Below are positions 9,072-16,798 of a stretch of DNA of 64,000 nucleotides, one piece after another. The stretch spans positions 130,197-194,196 of the forward strand of contig JAVBLM010000001.1 of assembly GCA_031553535.1 (NCBI GenBank). The letters run 5' to 3'. This stretch comes from JAIROC01 sp031553535. GTDB lineage: Bacteria; Bacteroidota; Bacteroidia; Bacteroidales; WCHB1-69. How positions within the stretch are numbered: position 1 is the first letter of the stretch; the number at the start of each line of letters is the position of its first letter. The notes under the pieces were generated by a model that worked only from the letters and a program-made list of their open reading frames with translations, made no database searches and had not been told where the DNA came from. Made by a program: the position numbers and the translations under genes.

Positions 9072-10031
9072 CTACTTCGGTATATAAAAAATCTTTGTTT
9101 TATTCTCCCTTGGAGGAAGAGGCTTATCCGGATTACGTGCAATCACATCCGCTTTATACACCCATTTGCCATCGGTTTCTATAAATGCATCATTCATACT
9201 TGCTTCCCCCACCATAAACTGGGGGATCTGTTGCAACGACTCATCCATAGGAATCAACCGGTTAAAAATAATCATTTCCGTAAACACGGTATCTATCGTA
9301 TACTTATTCGTTTTTTTATCTCTTTTATCAGATTTTTTCGTATAAAATTGCTTCTCGTAACGCAATAAAAAAGGAGCCCGTTTTGCATATTCGAAGACAA
9401 TCCGCATTGTACGATTCTTTGTATACCCTTTAAAGATGAGCGCTCCAAAAGATGGAACCCCTTTATTGTTTAGAGACAAAACCTCTATAAGCTTATGTTG
9501 GGATAAAATATCTCCCCCATTCCATCCCAATAATGTATAATATGTCTTATCATTGGTTCCCTTTATTTCGATAAGTTCGGTGTATAAAGCCCCGTACCAA
9601 TTCTCACATGTCAGAACCTGTGCAGCAGGAGTATTGATCCTTCGCCACTTATCAGTCAATGTATAGAGTTTATATTGTTTCTTTTCTTCATTGTAAGCTT
9701 GAAGAAATCCATAATGTTCATGAATTCCTTCATCACTGATAAGATACCAGGTAAAAATACGTACTTTCTTATCCGGAGAAGTTAATACGGATATAGTTTT
9801 CAGTGAATCAAAAGGGTAAGATATCGAATTTTTTAATTCAAGGGTTTCTTCAAGCAGGAGTAACAATTGTTCATTCTTTTGATAACGAGGTATGGTATTG
9901 CGTTCAGAAATAATGTCTTTATGCAACCTGACAATAGAATCTTCCAAGGTGACAAATGTCTCTTTTTTCTGAGCATATCCACTTACAGATATACCTAATA
10001 CAAACAAAAGTAATAATAATTGCTTTTCCAT
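9072..10031 (-). CDS. Exported protein of unknown function
   Basis: 319 residues with a clear signal peptide (LLLLLFVLGISVSGYAQ). I do not recognise a characterised family; the composition and the phrases TLTDKWRRI and YYTLLGWNGGD resemble hypothetical exported proteins common in Bacteroidales. It is the first gene of the minus-strand unit that continues with the DUF1287 and LRR proteins, and is divergent from the acyl-CoA reductase gene across a 78-bp spacer. A periplasmic or outer-membrane role is inferred from the export signal only. Confidence 0.65.
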   Translation of the reverse strand: MEKQLLLLLFVLGISVSGYAQKKETFVTLEDSIVRLHKDIISERNTIPRYQKNEQLLLLLEETLELKNSISYPFDSLKTISVLTSPDKKVRIFTWYLISDEGIHEHYGFLQAYNEEKKQYKLYTLTDKWRRINTPAAQVLTCENWYGALYTELIEIKGTNDKTYYTLLGWNGGDILSQHKLIEVLSLNNKGVPSFGALIFKGYTKNRTMRIVFEYAKRAPFLLRYEKQFYTKKSDKRDKKTNKYTIDTVFTEMIIFNRLIPMDESLQQIPQFMVGEASMNDAFIETDGKWVYKADVIARNPDKPLPPRENKTKIFYIPK

Positions 10032-10078
10032 ATAAATTTATATCTTAAACGGAATCCTGATCCTGTTTAGTATTTTGT

Positions 10079-10086
10079 TATTTTTG
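10079..10086 (+). promoter_or_regulatory. Candidate -7 element for the acyl-CoA reductase gene
   Basis: TATTTTTG matches TAnnTTTG, 23 bp before the ATG, in the divergent spacer. No clear -33 element. Confidence 0.35.
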
Positions 10087-10109
10087 CAAAAATAATCAAA
10101 CATATTCAT

Positions 10110-11153
10110 ATGATGACCATCGAAGAAAGAATTTCTGCTTTCGAAAAACTTTCTATCCGTTTACAAGACACTTTAGAGGATAAACAAACCGGAAACCAAA
10201 AATTAAAACAGCAAATAGAGCAAGAATATAATTACAATCCCTGGTTTATTCCCCTCTTCGTTCAGAAATCGATTGACGCTATTATTCAAATGCTGGATAA
10301 AGAAAAATTAACTCAATGGACTCTACCTTATCAAGGCATATCGAAAACATCGCAAAGATCGCTACGCATAGGAACTATTATGGCAGGGAACATTCCGCTT
10401 GTGGGATTTCATGATTTTTTGTCCGTACTTATAACCGGACATACATTCGTAGGGAAATTATCCTCGAATGATCCTCATTTATTACCTATCATTGCCGAAA
10501 TACTCTGCGAAATAGAACCTCGTTTTACAAATAAAATAGAATTCTGCTCCGGGAAACTTGGTAAAATAGACAGGCTTATTGCCACAGGCAGTAATAACTC
10601 GGCGCGTTATTTTGCTTATTATTTTCAAAAATATCCTTCTATTATTCGAAAGCATTGTAACAGCATTGCTATCCTAAATGGAAACGAATCCGAAGAGGAA
10701 TTGAAGAAACTTGCCGATGATATTTTTTTATATTTCGGGCTCGGTTGCCGGAGTGTTTCCAAAATTTATATTCCTAAAGAATATGATTTTGAACCTTTAT
10801 TCATGGCTCTCGATCCCTATAAAAGCATTATGAACCAGCATAACAAATACCTGAACAACTTAGAGTATCAAAAAACAATCCATCTACTTAATTCTATCCC
10901 CTTTTTAGATCAAGGGATAACTATTTTTAAGGAAGATCCTGCTTTAGCATCTTCCATCAGTATTATCCATTATCAATATTATGACGATATGGATACTGTT
11001 TTAAAAGAAGTTTTATCTTTAGGCGATGAATTGCAATGTGCTGCAAGCAATATAATTCAAGATGGTTCCTTTGTCGCATTAGGGAAAACGCAATTTCCGG
11101 AATTGGATGATTATGCCAATAGGATAAATACTTTATCTTTTTTGACTGAATGA
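10110..11153 (+). CDS. LuxC-family acyl-CoA reductase
   Basis: 347 residues. Conserved family segments are seen: IMAGNIPLVGFHDFLSVL near residue 95, DRLIATGSNNSARYF near 155, and YFGLGCRSVSK near 210 with the probable catalytic cysteine. This is the Bacteroidetes-type LuxC-like protein, related to aldehyde dehydrogenases that reduce acyl-CoA to aldehyde with NAD(P)H. The physiological acyl substrate is unknown. It stands alone; in some relatives a ferredoxin gene is adjacent, but none is here. A short hairpin terminator and the first 42-bp repeat array follow. Confidence 0.85.
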   Translation: MMTIEERISAFEKLSIRLQDTLEDKQTGNQKLKQQIEQEYNYNPWFIPLFVQKSIDAIIQMLDKEKLTQWTLPYQGISKTSQRSLRIGTIMAGNIPLVGFHDFLSVLITGHTFVGKLSSNDPHLLPIIAEILCEIEPRFTNKIEFCSGKLGKIDRLIATGSNNSARYFAYYFQKYPSIIRKHCNSIAILNGNESEEELKKLADDIFLYFGLGCRSVSKIYIPKEYDFEPLFMALDPYKSIMNQHNKYLNNLEYQKTIHLLNSIPFLDQGITIFKEDPALASSISIIHYQYYDDMDTVLKEVLSLGDELQCAASNIIQDGSFVALGKTQFPELDDYANRINTLSFLTE

Positions 11154-11184
11154 TAGTGATAAAAGGAAAATTCCTTCGTTTTAT

Positions 11185-11206
11185 TGAACTTACAAGTTCA
11201 GTTTTT
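11185..11206 (+). terminator. Intrinsic terminator after the acyl-CoA reductase gene
   Basis: TGAACT/AGTTCA 6-bp stem with a 4-nt loop, followed by GTTTTT. Confidence 0.5.
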
Positions 11207-11301
11207 ATATATAAACAAGCCCTATCTGTTTTTACAGATAAAACATGCTTGAGATAATACAACTGAGGTATTTCACAATCTCTGCCGTACAAGAAAAATT
11301 C

Positions 11302-11642
11302 CCGAAAGACTCAAATGCTTTTTCAGGAAGTCTTGGAAGGTATCCGAAAGGGTTAATGTATTTGTTTTGGAAGCCTCGGAAGATATCCCAAAGACTCAGA
11401 CACTTTTTTAAGCGGTTTCCGGAATACCCGAAAGCTTCAAACCATTTGGTTTATGGGTTTCGGGAATTCCGAAAGGATTAAACCATTCGGTTTGGAGGTT
11501 TCGGGAATATCCGAAAGGCTCAAACCATTCGGTTTGGAGGTTTCGGAACTTCCGAAAGGTTCAAACCATTCGGTTTGGAGGTTTCGGGAACACCCGAAAG
11601 AGGCAAACCATTTGGTTTGGAGGTCTCGGAAACATCCGAAAG
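11302..11642 (+). repeat. Tandem array of about nine units, period ~42 bp, hairpin-bearing
   Basis: The landmark CCGAAAG recurs at 11302, 11344, (degenerate ~11388), 11428, 11469, 11511, 11552, 11594 and 11636, so unit length is 40-44 bp, mostly 41-42. Later units are more alike than earlier ones. Each carries two small palindromes, of the types TTTCGG..CCGAAA and CAAACC..GGTTTG. Because unit length is not a constant multiple of three, the reading frame is not maintained, so the frames through it look accidental. It lies just beyond a terminator. No CRISPR-like spacers are present. Confidence 0.85.
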
Positions 11643-11756
11643 TGTCTTATACTTTTATATCCGACCTTATTTAACATGAGCCAGGGGGTCAGAATTTAGT
11701 TTGTTTAAATAAAATCGAAATGATTTATATGATTTAATAACAGAATTTACAGGAAG

Positions 11757-12095
11757 TTATAACTCATGAACATCTTCGTATAGTTTCTTACAATAACTAT
11801 ATAATAACTTGCTTACTTCCTCCGGTTTTTCTATTAAAAACAAGTATTGCTCATTGCTGAGATATTTTAAATCTTTTGACAGAATAAGATAATATTTGCA
11901 TTCTTCGAGGCTTCCCTGGGAAATAGTAGAAAATCGAAGCTTTTCTGCTTTTCCTTTTCGTCGATATTCCTCTGCAATGTTAGCTGGTATTGAAACAGCG
12001 GATCTTCTTAGTGGGGAAACAAGCCCGAATAATTCTTCTTTAGGATAATTTTCTATTATCTTGTAAGATTCGAGTTCAAAATTATGTGATTTCTT
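11757..12095 (-). pseudogene. Broken four-helix-bundle (S23/23S rRNA intervening-sequence type) protein gene
   Basis: Reading the minus strand gives about 112 codons without an ATG: after an in-frame TAG at 12096-12098 the frame runs KSHNFELESYKIIENYPKEE, then VSPLRRSAVSIPANIAEEYR, then SLEECKYYLILSKDL, ending EDVHEL. These are recognisable segments of the four-helix-bundle family (PF05635-like). The N-terminal helix, normally preceding KSH, is missing or out of frame. It lies alone in a 1.3-kb stretch that otherwise holds only repeats. Either a decayed gene or a sequencing frameshift at its 5' end. Confidence 0.7.
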
Positions 12096-12155
12096 CTACC
12101 TATATAATCAAATCAATAAAAGAATTTGTTTTCTCCATCCCCTGTAACTTTATTT

Positions 12156-12191
12156 AACTTCTGAAACTTCTGTAACTTCTGTAACTTCTAT
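12156..12191 (+). repeat. Four copies of a 9-bp repeat
   Basis: AACTTCTGT-like units repeat four times without interruption (first ending in A, last degenerate). The surrounding 12100-12478 is AT-rich with no gene; it must contain the promoter of the ferritin-like gene, which I could not place. Confidence 0.7.
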
Positions 12192-12478
12192 TAAATAGTT
12201 TTTATCCTGTTAAAATAAACGACTCCTATTCTCATCTTTATCAAACATTAAAATAATCAATTACAATAAATAAATCCCTCCGGATAATAATTCTTCATGA
12301 AACGATTAAACATTAGAAAGTCAATATTTGTTATAGGGGAGTAATTTATTCTTATATACATATTTCAAAATAAATAAGAAAAATATATAAGAAAAAATCA
12401 TTATGGAATGGTTTTTGAAACTCAAGATACAATAACTGATAAATAATAAAATAATAGTTTAACTTTAAAAAAATAGAT

Positions 12479-12991
12479 ATGGGAAAAGAAGCCGTAGAAA
12501 TTGCAGGTGTAGACGTAAAAAAACTTTTAGAAATGCTAAATGGTGCACTATCGGAAGAATGGTTAGCATATTATCAATATTGGGTAGGGGCACGTTTAAT
12601 GGAGGGTCCAATGAGAAGTGAAATTGAACCGGAATTACTCGTACATGCGAATGAAGAACTTAACCATGCGGTTTTAGTAGTTAACAGAATCATCCAATTG
12701 AACGGGACACCGGTAATAAATCCAAATGAATGGACGAAATTAGCTCGTTGTAAATATGAAGCGCCATCGGATCCTTATGTGGAAGTTATTCTGGAACAAA
12801 ACTTAAGGGGAGAAAGATGTGCTATCAAGCGTTATGAAGAAATCGCAAATTATACCGTAGGAAAAGATCATGCAACATATCAAATGGCTGTAACTATTCT
12901 TGAAGATGAATTGGAACACGAACATGATATCGAAGATTGGATCAGAGACTTAGCCAGAATGAAAGAAGACTGGAAAAAAATCAGAATGTAA
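12479..12991 (+). CDS. Ferritin-like DPSL (thioferritin-type) protein
   Basis: 170 residues, all-helical ferritin fold. Di-iron ligands are suggested by EEWLAYYQYW, HANEELNHA, GERCAIKRYEE and EDELEHEHD. Two cysteines, ARCKYE near residue 82 and GERCAIK near 112, fit the cysteine pair that marks the DPSL or thioferritin group known in archaea and Bacteroides. Such proteins form 12-mers that store iron and consume peroxide. A peroxiredoxin gene starts 4 bp after it, which strongly suggests one oxidative-stress unit. No SD is evident. Confidence 0.82.
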   Translation: MGKEAVEIAGVDVKKLLEMLNGALSEEWLAYYQYWVGARLMEGPMRSEIEPELLVHANEELNHAVLVVNRIIQLNGTPVINPNEWTKLARCKYEAPSDPYVEVILEQNLRGERCAIKRYEEIANYTVGKDHATYQMAVTILEDELEHEHDIEDWIRDLARMKEDWKKIRM

Positions 12992-12995
12992 TAGT

Positions 12996-13703
12996 ATGGA
13001 ACAAGAAATATTTTCAATGCCCCGTATAGGAGATAATGCTCCTGAATTCAAAGCATCAACAACACAAGGACCGGTTAATTTCCCTTCGGATTATAAGGGA
13101 AGTTGGGTGATATTATTTAGCCATCCGGCTGATTTTACTCCGGTTTGTACATCCGAATTTGTAACGTTTGCATCGATGGAAAAACAATTCAATGAAGCAA
13201 ACTGTAAGTTGATAGGTCTTTCTGTAGATGGTTTATACAGTCATATTGCTTGGTTACGCACTATCAAAGAAAAGATTGAATACAAAGGAATGAAGGATGT
13301 AGATGTCAAATTTCCTTTGATAGATGACGTTTCAATGAACGTTGCTAAAAAATACGGCATGATCATGGAAGGAGAAGCAACTACTTCCGCTGTACGTGCG
13401 GTATTCGTAATCGATCCTAATGGAATAGTGCGGGCAATTATATACTATCCTTTGAGTTTGGGCCGTAACTTTGATGAATTGTATCGTATTGTTATTGCTC
13501 TACAGACAGCGGATGAATTCAAAGTTGCTACTCCCGCTGATTGGAGACCTGGAGACGACGTAATTGTTGGCGCAGCAGGAACTTATAATGCAGCACAGGA
13601 TAGGATGGATGGAAAAGAATCCGGACTTATGTGCAAAGATTGGTTCTTCTGTACCAAGAAACTTGACAAAGATACTGTTTTGAAAAAAATCATCAAGAAA
13701 TAG
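12996..13703 (+). CDS. 1-Cys/Prx6-type peroxiredoxin
   Basis: 235 residues. The peroxidatic motif is HPADFTPVCTSE (Cys near residue 48), and the long C-terminal arm with MCKDWFFCTKK matches the Prx6/archaeal-type peroxiredoxin subgroup rather than short AhpC. It reduces H2O2 and organic peroxides in the cytoplasm. It directly follows the DPSL gene and is closed by a strong terminator, so the two form a bicistronic antioxidant operon. The extra C-terminal cysteines could serve in recycling; that is inference. Confidence 0.9.
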   Translation: MEQEIFSMPRIGDNAPEFKASTTQGPVNFPSDYKGSWVILFSHPADFTPVCTSEFVTFASMEKQFNEANCKLIGLSVDGLYSHIAWLRTIKEKIEYKGMKDVDVKFPLIDDVSMNVAKKYGMIMEGEATTSAVRAVFVIDPNGIVRAIIYYPLSLGRNFDELYRIVIALQTADEFKVATPADWRPGDDVIVGAAGTYNAAQDRMDGKESGLMCKDWFFCTKKLDKDTVLKKIIKK

Positions 13704-13717
13704 CCCTAAGAAAATAC

Positions 13718-13749
13718 AAAGGCTTGGTTATAAATCAAGCCTTTTTCCT
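13718..13749 (+). terminator. Intrinsic terminator after the peroxiredoxin gene
   Basis: AAAGGCTTG/CAAGCCTTT 9-bp stem, 9-nt loop, T-tract overlapping the right arm. Confidence 0.85.
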
Positions 13750-13775
13750 TTATATTTCAATATTGATTAAATTAC

Positions 13776-13783
13776 TATTTTTG
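13776..13783 (+). promoter_or_regulatory. Candidate -7 element for the amidase gene
   Basis: TATTTTTG matches TAnnTTTG, 17 bp before the ATG; the -33 element is unclear. Confidence 0.35.
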
Positions 13784-13800
13784 CGGGAAATATAAACGAT

Positions 13801-14583
13801 ATGAATCAAGACAATTTAAATTGCTGTTTAATACAATCTGATATTCACCCTGTGAATATAAAAGATAATTTGAACAGGTATGAAATGCTTTTGGAAAGCA
13901 TAGAAAAGAATCCTGATATTATTATCTTTCCGGAAATGTTTGCATGTGGATTTTCAGAGAATATTGCACAAATTGCAGCAAGCTATACAAAAACATGCCT
14001 TGATCTTTTATATCAGACTTCTCAAAAATATCATGCCGATATTGTAGCAAGTCTTCCGGTGATAGAAAAAGAATATCTTTTTAATCGACTTGTTTGGATC
14101 AGAGAAGGTAGAATAATTGCTCAATATGATAAAAGACATTTATTCTTCGGGTGTGAAAAACAATTGTGTACAAGAGGGGAAACAAAAGTAATTGTAAATA
14201 AAAATGGCTGGAATTTTTTACCTTTGGTTTGTTATGATATTCGATTCCCCAACTGGTGTAGAAATCATTATAAAGATGATGCATTCACATACGACTGCCT
14301 ACTGTTTATTGCTAACTTTCCAACACCACGTGTCGACACGCTAAAATTATTATTAAGAGCACGTGCGGTAGAAAATCAAGCTTATGTAATAGGAATCAAC
14401 CGAATAGGAGAAGATGGCATCGGGAATAAACACTGCGGAGGAAGCATGGTTATCAGCCCGGCGGGAGAAATAATCGCAGAAGCGCCATACAACAAAAATT
14501 TTTTATTAACTGCGACGATTGGAAAACCTGTTTTAGAGAAATTACGTTCAGATTTTCCTGTCTATAAAGACTGGGATGAATAA
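13801..14583 (+). CDS. Nitrilase-superfamily amidase (omega-amidase/YafV-like)
   Basis: 260 residues, the usual length for YafV/Nit2-type enzymes. The catalytic triad is visible: Glu in IIFPEMFACGF, Lys in YDKRHLFFGCE and Cys in LVCYDIRFPNW. Family members hydrolyse omega-amides such as 2-oxoglutaramate or 2-oxosuccinamate, a repair step after transamination, in the cytoplasm. The exact substrate cannot be read from sequence. A single gene between the antioxidant operon and the dcw cluster, with a candidate -7 element directly upstream. Confidence 0.88.
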   Translation: MNQDNLNCCLIQSDIHPVNIKDNLNRYEMLLESIEKNPDIIIFPEMFACGFSENIAQIAASYTKTCLDLLYQTSQKYHADIVASLPVIEKEYLFNRLVWIREGRIIAQYDKRHLFFGCEKQLCTRGETKVIVNKNGWNFLPLVCYDIRFPNWCRNHYKDDAFTYDCLLFIANFPTPRVDTLKLLLRARAVENQAYVIGINRIGEDGIGNKHCGGSMVISPAGEIIAEAPYNKNFLLTATIGKPVLEKLRSDFPVYKDWDE

Positions 14584-14800
14584 AATTTGCTTCTTTAAAC
14601 ATATAATTAACAACTTTATTAACAATTATTTTTTTATAAAACAAACGAAATCAGAATAATAATAAAAGTAAATATTTTTTTATCAACAATTCATTATTAA
14701 CAACTTATTAATAATGGAAAATGTTTTACATTTGCAAGAGATTATATTTAGTTTTAGGCATATTGTAAATACACTGGATATAAGCACATAAGAAAACTTA

Positions 14801-14808
14801 TATATTTG
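14801..14808 (+). promoter_or_regulatory. Candidate -7 element for the dcw operon
   Basis: TATATTTG matches TAnnTTTG, about 100 bp before the MraZ-box-like repeats. No good -33 partner. The rest of the AT-rich 14584-14905 gap shows no gene. Confidence 0.35.
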
Positions 14809-14905
14809 TTCTTTGTTTTTATCTTGTTTTCAAACCATGAGAAATGGATTTAATTTATTGAAAATTAACGGAATGTAGCATGTCCGTATTTTTTTGAAAT
14901 CCAAA

Positions 14906-14940
14906 TGGGAAAAAATGGGAAAAAACGAGAAAAAACGGGA
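14906..14940 (+). promoter_or_regulatory. MraZ-box-like operator: four 5-bp direct repeats at 10-bp spacing
   Basis: TGGGA at 14906, TGGGA at 14916, CGAGA at 14926 and CGGGA at 14936, each separated by 5 A-rich bases; a fainter AGGAA follows at 14946. MraZ proteins of other bacteria bind TGGGN direct repeats with 5-bp gaps just upstream of mraZ, so autoregulation of the dcw operon is likely. The distance to the mraZ ATG (14966) is 25 bp. Confidence 0.75.
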
Positions 14941-14965
14941 AGAATAGGAAATAAAAAAGAAAAAA

Positions 14966-15442
14966 ATGGTACCGGAAAAAAAGCACAATAGCACAATGGA
15001 TAGCAACGGGAGATTCCTGTTACCGGCTTCCATTTTGCGGGAATGGCCCGCAAAAATGGAAGAGGGCTTTGTGATTAGCAGAAGTACTTCCGGTAAATGT
15101 TTGACTCTCTATCCCATGAAAATTTGGAATACCTACAAGGAAAAGTTAAACAAACTCAATCCTTTTGACCAGAAAAATCGTGCTTATATTCGTGCATTTA
15201 CTGGCGGGGCTACCGAAATAAAATCGGATGCCAAAGGACGACTGTTGATTCCTCAACATTTGCAGGAATATGCCCAACTAGGAAAAGAATTATATGTTGT
15301 GCAATTCAGTTTTTTGGTAGAAATCTGGAATCCGAGTTTATATGATAATTGTAATGTTGATTTCATAGCAAACAATCAGGAATTTATTAGTGAAAAATCG
15401 AATGAAATTTATGGAGATGGAAGCGAATTCTCTTTATCATAA
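14966..15442 (+). CDS. mraZ: MraZ, dcw operon transcriptional regulator
   Basis: 158 residues. Two AbrB-like DNA-binding half-repeats: the first around DSNGRFLLPASILREW, the second around KSDAKGRLLIPQHLQEYA, the paired (D)xxGRxxxP signature of MraZ. It forms an oligomeric ring that binds direct repeats upstream of its own gene. It heads the dcw cluster and its 3' end overlaps the start of rsmH. The ATG used lies right after the candidate boxes. Confidence 0.95.
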   Translation: MVPEKKHNSTMDSNGRFLLPASILREWPAKMEEGFVISRSTSGKCLTLYPMKIWNTYKEKLNKLNPFDQKNRAYIRAFTGGATEIKSDAKGRLLIPQHLQEYAQLGKELYVVQFSFLVEIWNPSLYDNCNVDFIANNQEFISEKSNEIYGDGSEFSLS

Positions 15443-16328
15443 TCCGGTAATGCTTACTCAAAGCATTGTTGGGCTTAATATCAAGCCCAATGGGATTTAT
15501 GTTGACCTGACTTTCGGTTCGGGTGGGCACAGTCGTGCCATTCTAGAACATCTCGATGAAAACGGAAAACTATTTGCTTTCGACCAGGATCAGGATAGCA
15601 AACGTAACCTGATTGATGACTCTCGTTTTGTATTTATCAATCAAAATTTCAAACACATAAAAAATCATCTAAAATTCTATGGTGTTGAAAAGGTGGATGC
15701 TATATTAGGTGACTTGGGCGTATCTTCCCACCAATTCGATTGTGAAGAGCGTGGATTTTCTATTCGTTTTGACGGTCCCCTTGACATGAGGATGGATAAT
15801 AGAAAATCGTTAAAAGCCAGTGATATTTTAAACACATTCGAAGAAGCTGAATTAATCCGCATATTTTATCAATATGGAGAAATACAAAATGCAAGAAAGT
15901 TAGCAGAACTCATTATTAAAGAGAGAGAGATAATGCCATTCTCCACATCCCAGGATTTAATAAAACGAATCAACATATGCATTCCTAAACACAGAGAATT
16001 CAAATATTTAGCCCAATTATATCAATCACTTCGTATAGAGGCAAATGATGAAATGAATGCACTGCGTACTCTTTTGGAACAAAGTACCTCGCTGTTAAAT
16101 TCCGGTGGAAGGCTGGTTATCATTTCTTACCATTCCCTCGAAGACCGAATGGTTAAGATATTTATGAGAAGTGGAAATTTCAATGATATAATAGAGAAAG
16201 ACATGTATGGAAATATCTTATCTCCATATACTTTGATAAATCGCAAAGCAATTACTCCTGATGAGCAAGAACTAAAAGATAATAATAGAAGTAGAAGTGC
16301 AAAATTAAGAATCGCAGAAAAAAAATAA
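15402..16328 (+). CDS. rsmH: 16S rRNA (cytosine-1402-N4)-methyltransferase RsmH
   Basis: About 308 residues. SAM-binding motif YVDLTFGSGGHSRAIL near the N-terminus; further family segments ILGDLGVSSHQFD, RGFSIRFDGPLDMRMD and ISYHSLEDRMVK. It methylates C1402 in the 16S rRNA P-site. It overlaps mraZ by about 40 bp in another frame; in-frame starts GTG 15390, ATG 15402, ATG 15411 and ATG 15417 are all possible, so the exact N-terminus is uncertain. The next gene starts 1 bp after the stop. Confidence 0.95.
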   Translation: MKFMEMEANSLYHNPVMLTQSIVGLNIKPNGIYVDLTFGSGGHSRAILEHLDENGKLFAFDQDQDSKRNLIDDSRFVFINQNFKHIKNHLKFYGVEKVDAILGDLGVSSHQFDCEERGFSIRFDGPLDMRMDNRKSLKASDILNTFEEAELIRIFYQYGEIQNARKLAELIIKEREIMPFSTSQDLIKRINICIPKHREFKYLAQLYQSLRIEANDEMNALRTLLEQSTSLLNSGGRLVIISYHSLEDRMVKIFMRSGNFNDIIEKDMYGNILSPYTLINRKAITPDEQELKDNNRSRSAKLRIAEKK

Positions 16329-16329
16329 A

Positions 16330-16791
16330 ATGGCAAATAAATTTAGACCGATTGTAAATACTCCTATACCTGAAGAAGACTATTCAGAAATGAATAAGCC
16401 TAAGAATCGGCCTATACCTTCTAAGAAGAAAAAGCCAAAAAGTAAGAGTAAAATAGGAAAAAAAATCCGTAAAGCATTCGATAATATTTTCGGATTGGGA
16501 ATATTGAGGAAAATAAATTTCCGAAAGAATCTCCCCTATTTTATCATGATCATAATTATGATTATTGCATTGATATATAATAATTTGAACACTCAATCAA
16601 AAAGACTGAAAATCGAAAAACTTGAAGATGAAATTACCAAAGTCAACGATTTGCTGATGGACGTAATTGAAGAAGAATACAGTGTGGACGATAAACAGGA
16701 GAAAGAACTTTTACAGACGGCCAAAGAAGAAGGCTTTCAAAGTAACGGATACATTCCATATACAATAAAAGTAGAAAAAAAAGAAAAATAA
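16330..16791 (+). CDS. ftsL: FtsL-like divisome protein
   Basis: 153 residues. Basic cytoplasmic N-terminus (many Lys/Pro), one transmembrane helix at about 73-90 (LPYFIMIIIMIIALIYN), then a short coiled-coil segment (KRLKIEKLEDEITKVNDLL). Size, topology and position between rsmH and the class B PBP gene identify the Bacteroidetes FtsL-like protein, which has little sequence conservation. Expected to help recruit and activate FtsW/FtsI at the septum. Confidence 0.8.
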   Translation: MANKFRPIVNTPIPEEDYSEMNKPKNRPIPSKKKKPKSKSKIGKKIRKAFDNIFGLGILRKINFRKNLPYFIMIIIMIIALIYNNLNTQSKRLKIEKLEDEITKVNDLLMDVIEEEYSVDDKQEKELLQTAKEEGFQSNGYIPYTIKVEKKEK

Positions 16792-16798
16792 TAATAAC

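Noticed and set aside
11302..11642. CRISPR array
   Set aside because: No unique spacers between repeats, units diverge gradually along the array, and no cas genes are in the window. The same applies to the arrays at 29628, 39853 and 49655.
11245..11674. Two overlapping open frames of 73-78 codons through the 42-bp array
   Set aside because: Unit length varies (40-44 bp), the frame changes between units and no start context or homology is seen; they are by-products of the repeat.
11682..11700. AGGGGGTCAGAATTT-like phrase as an IS end
   Set aside because: No second end, no transposase nearby and no basis to assign a family.
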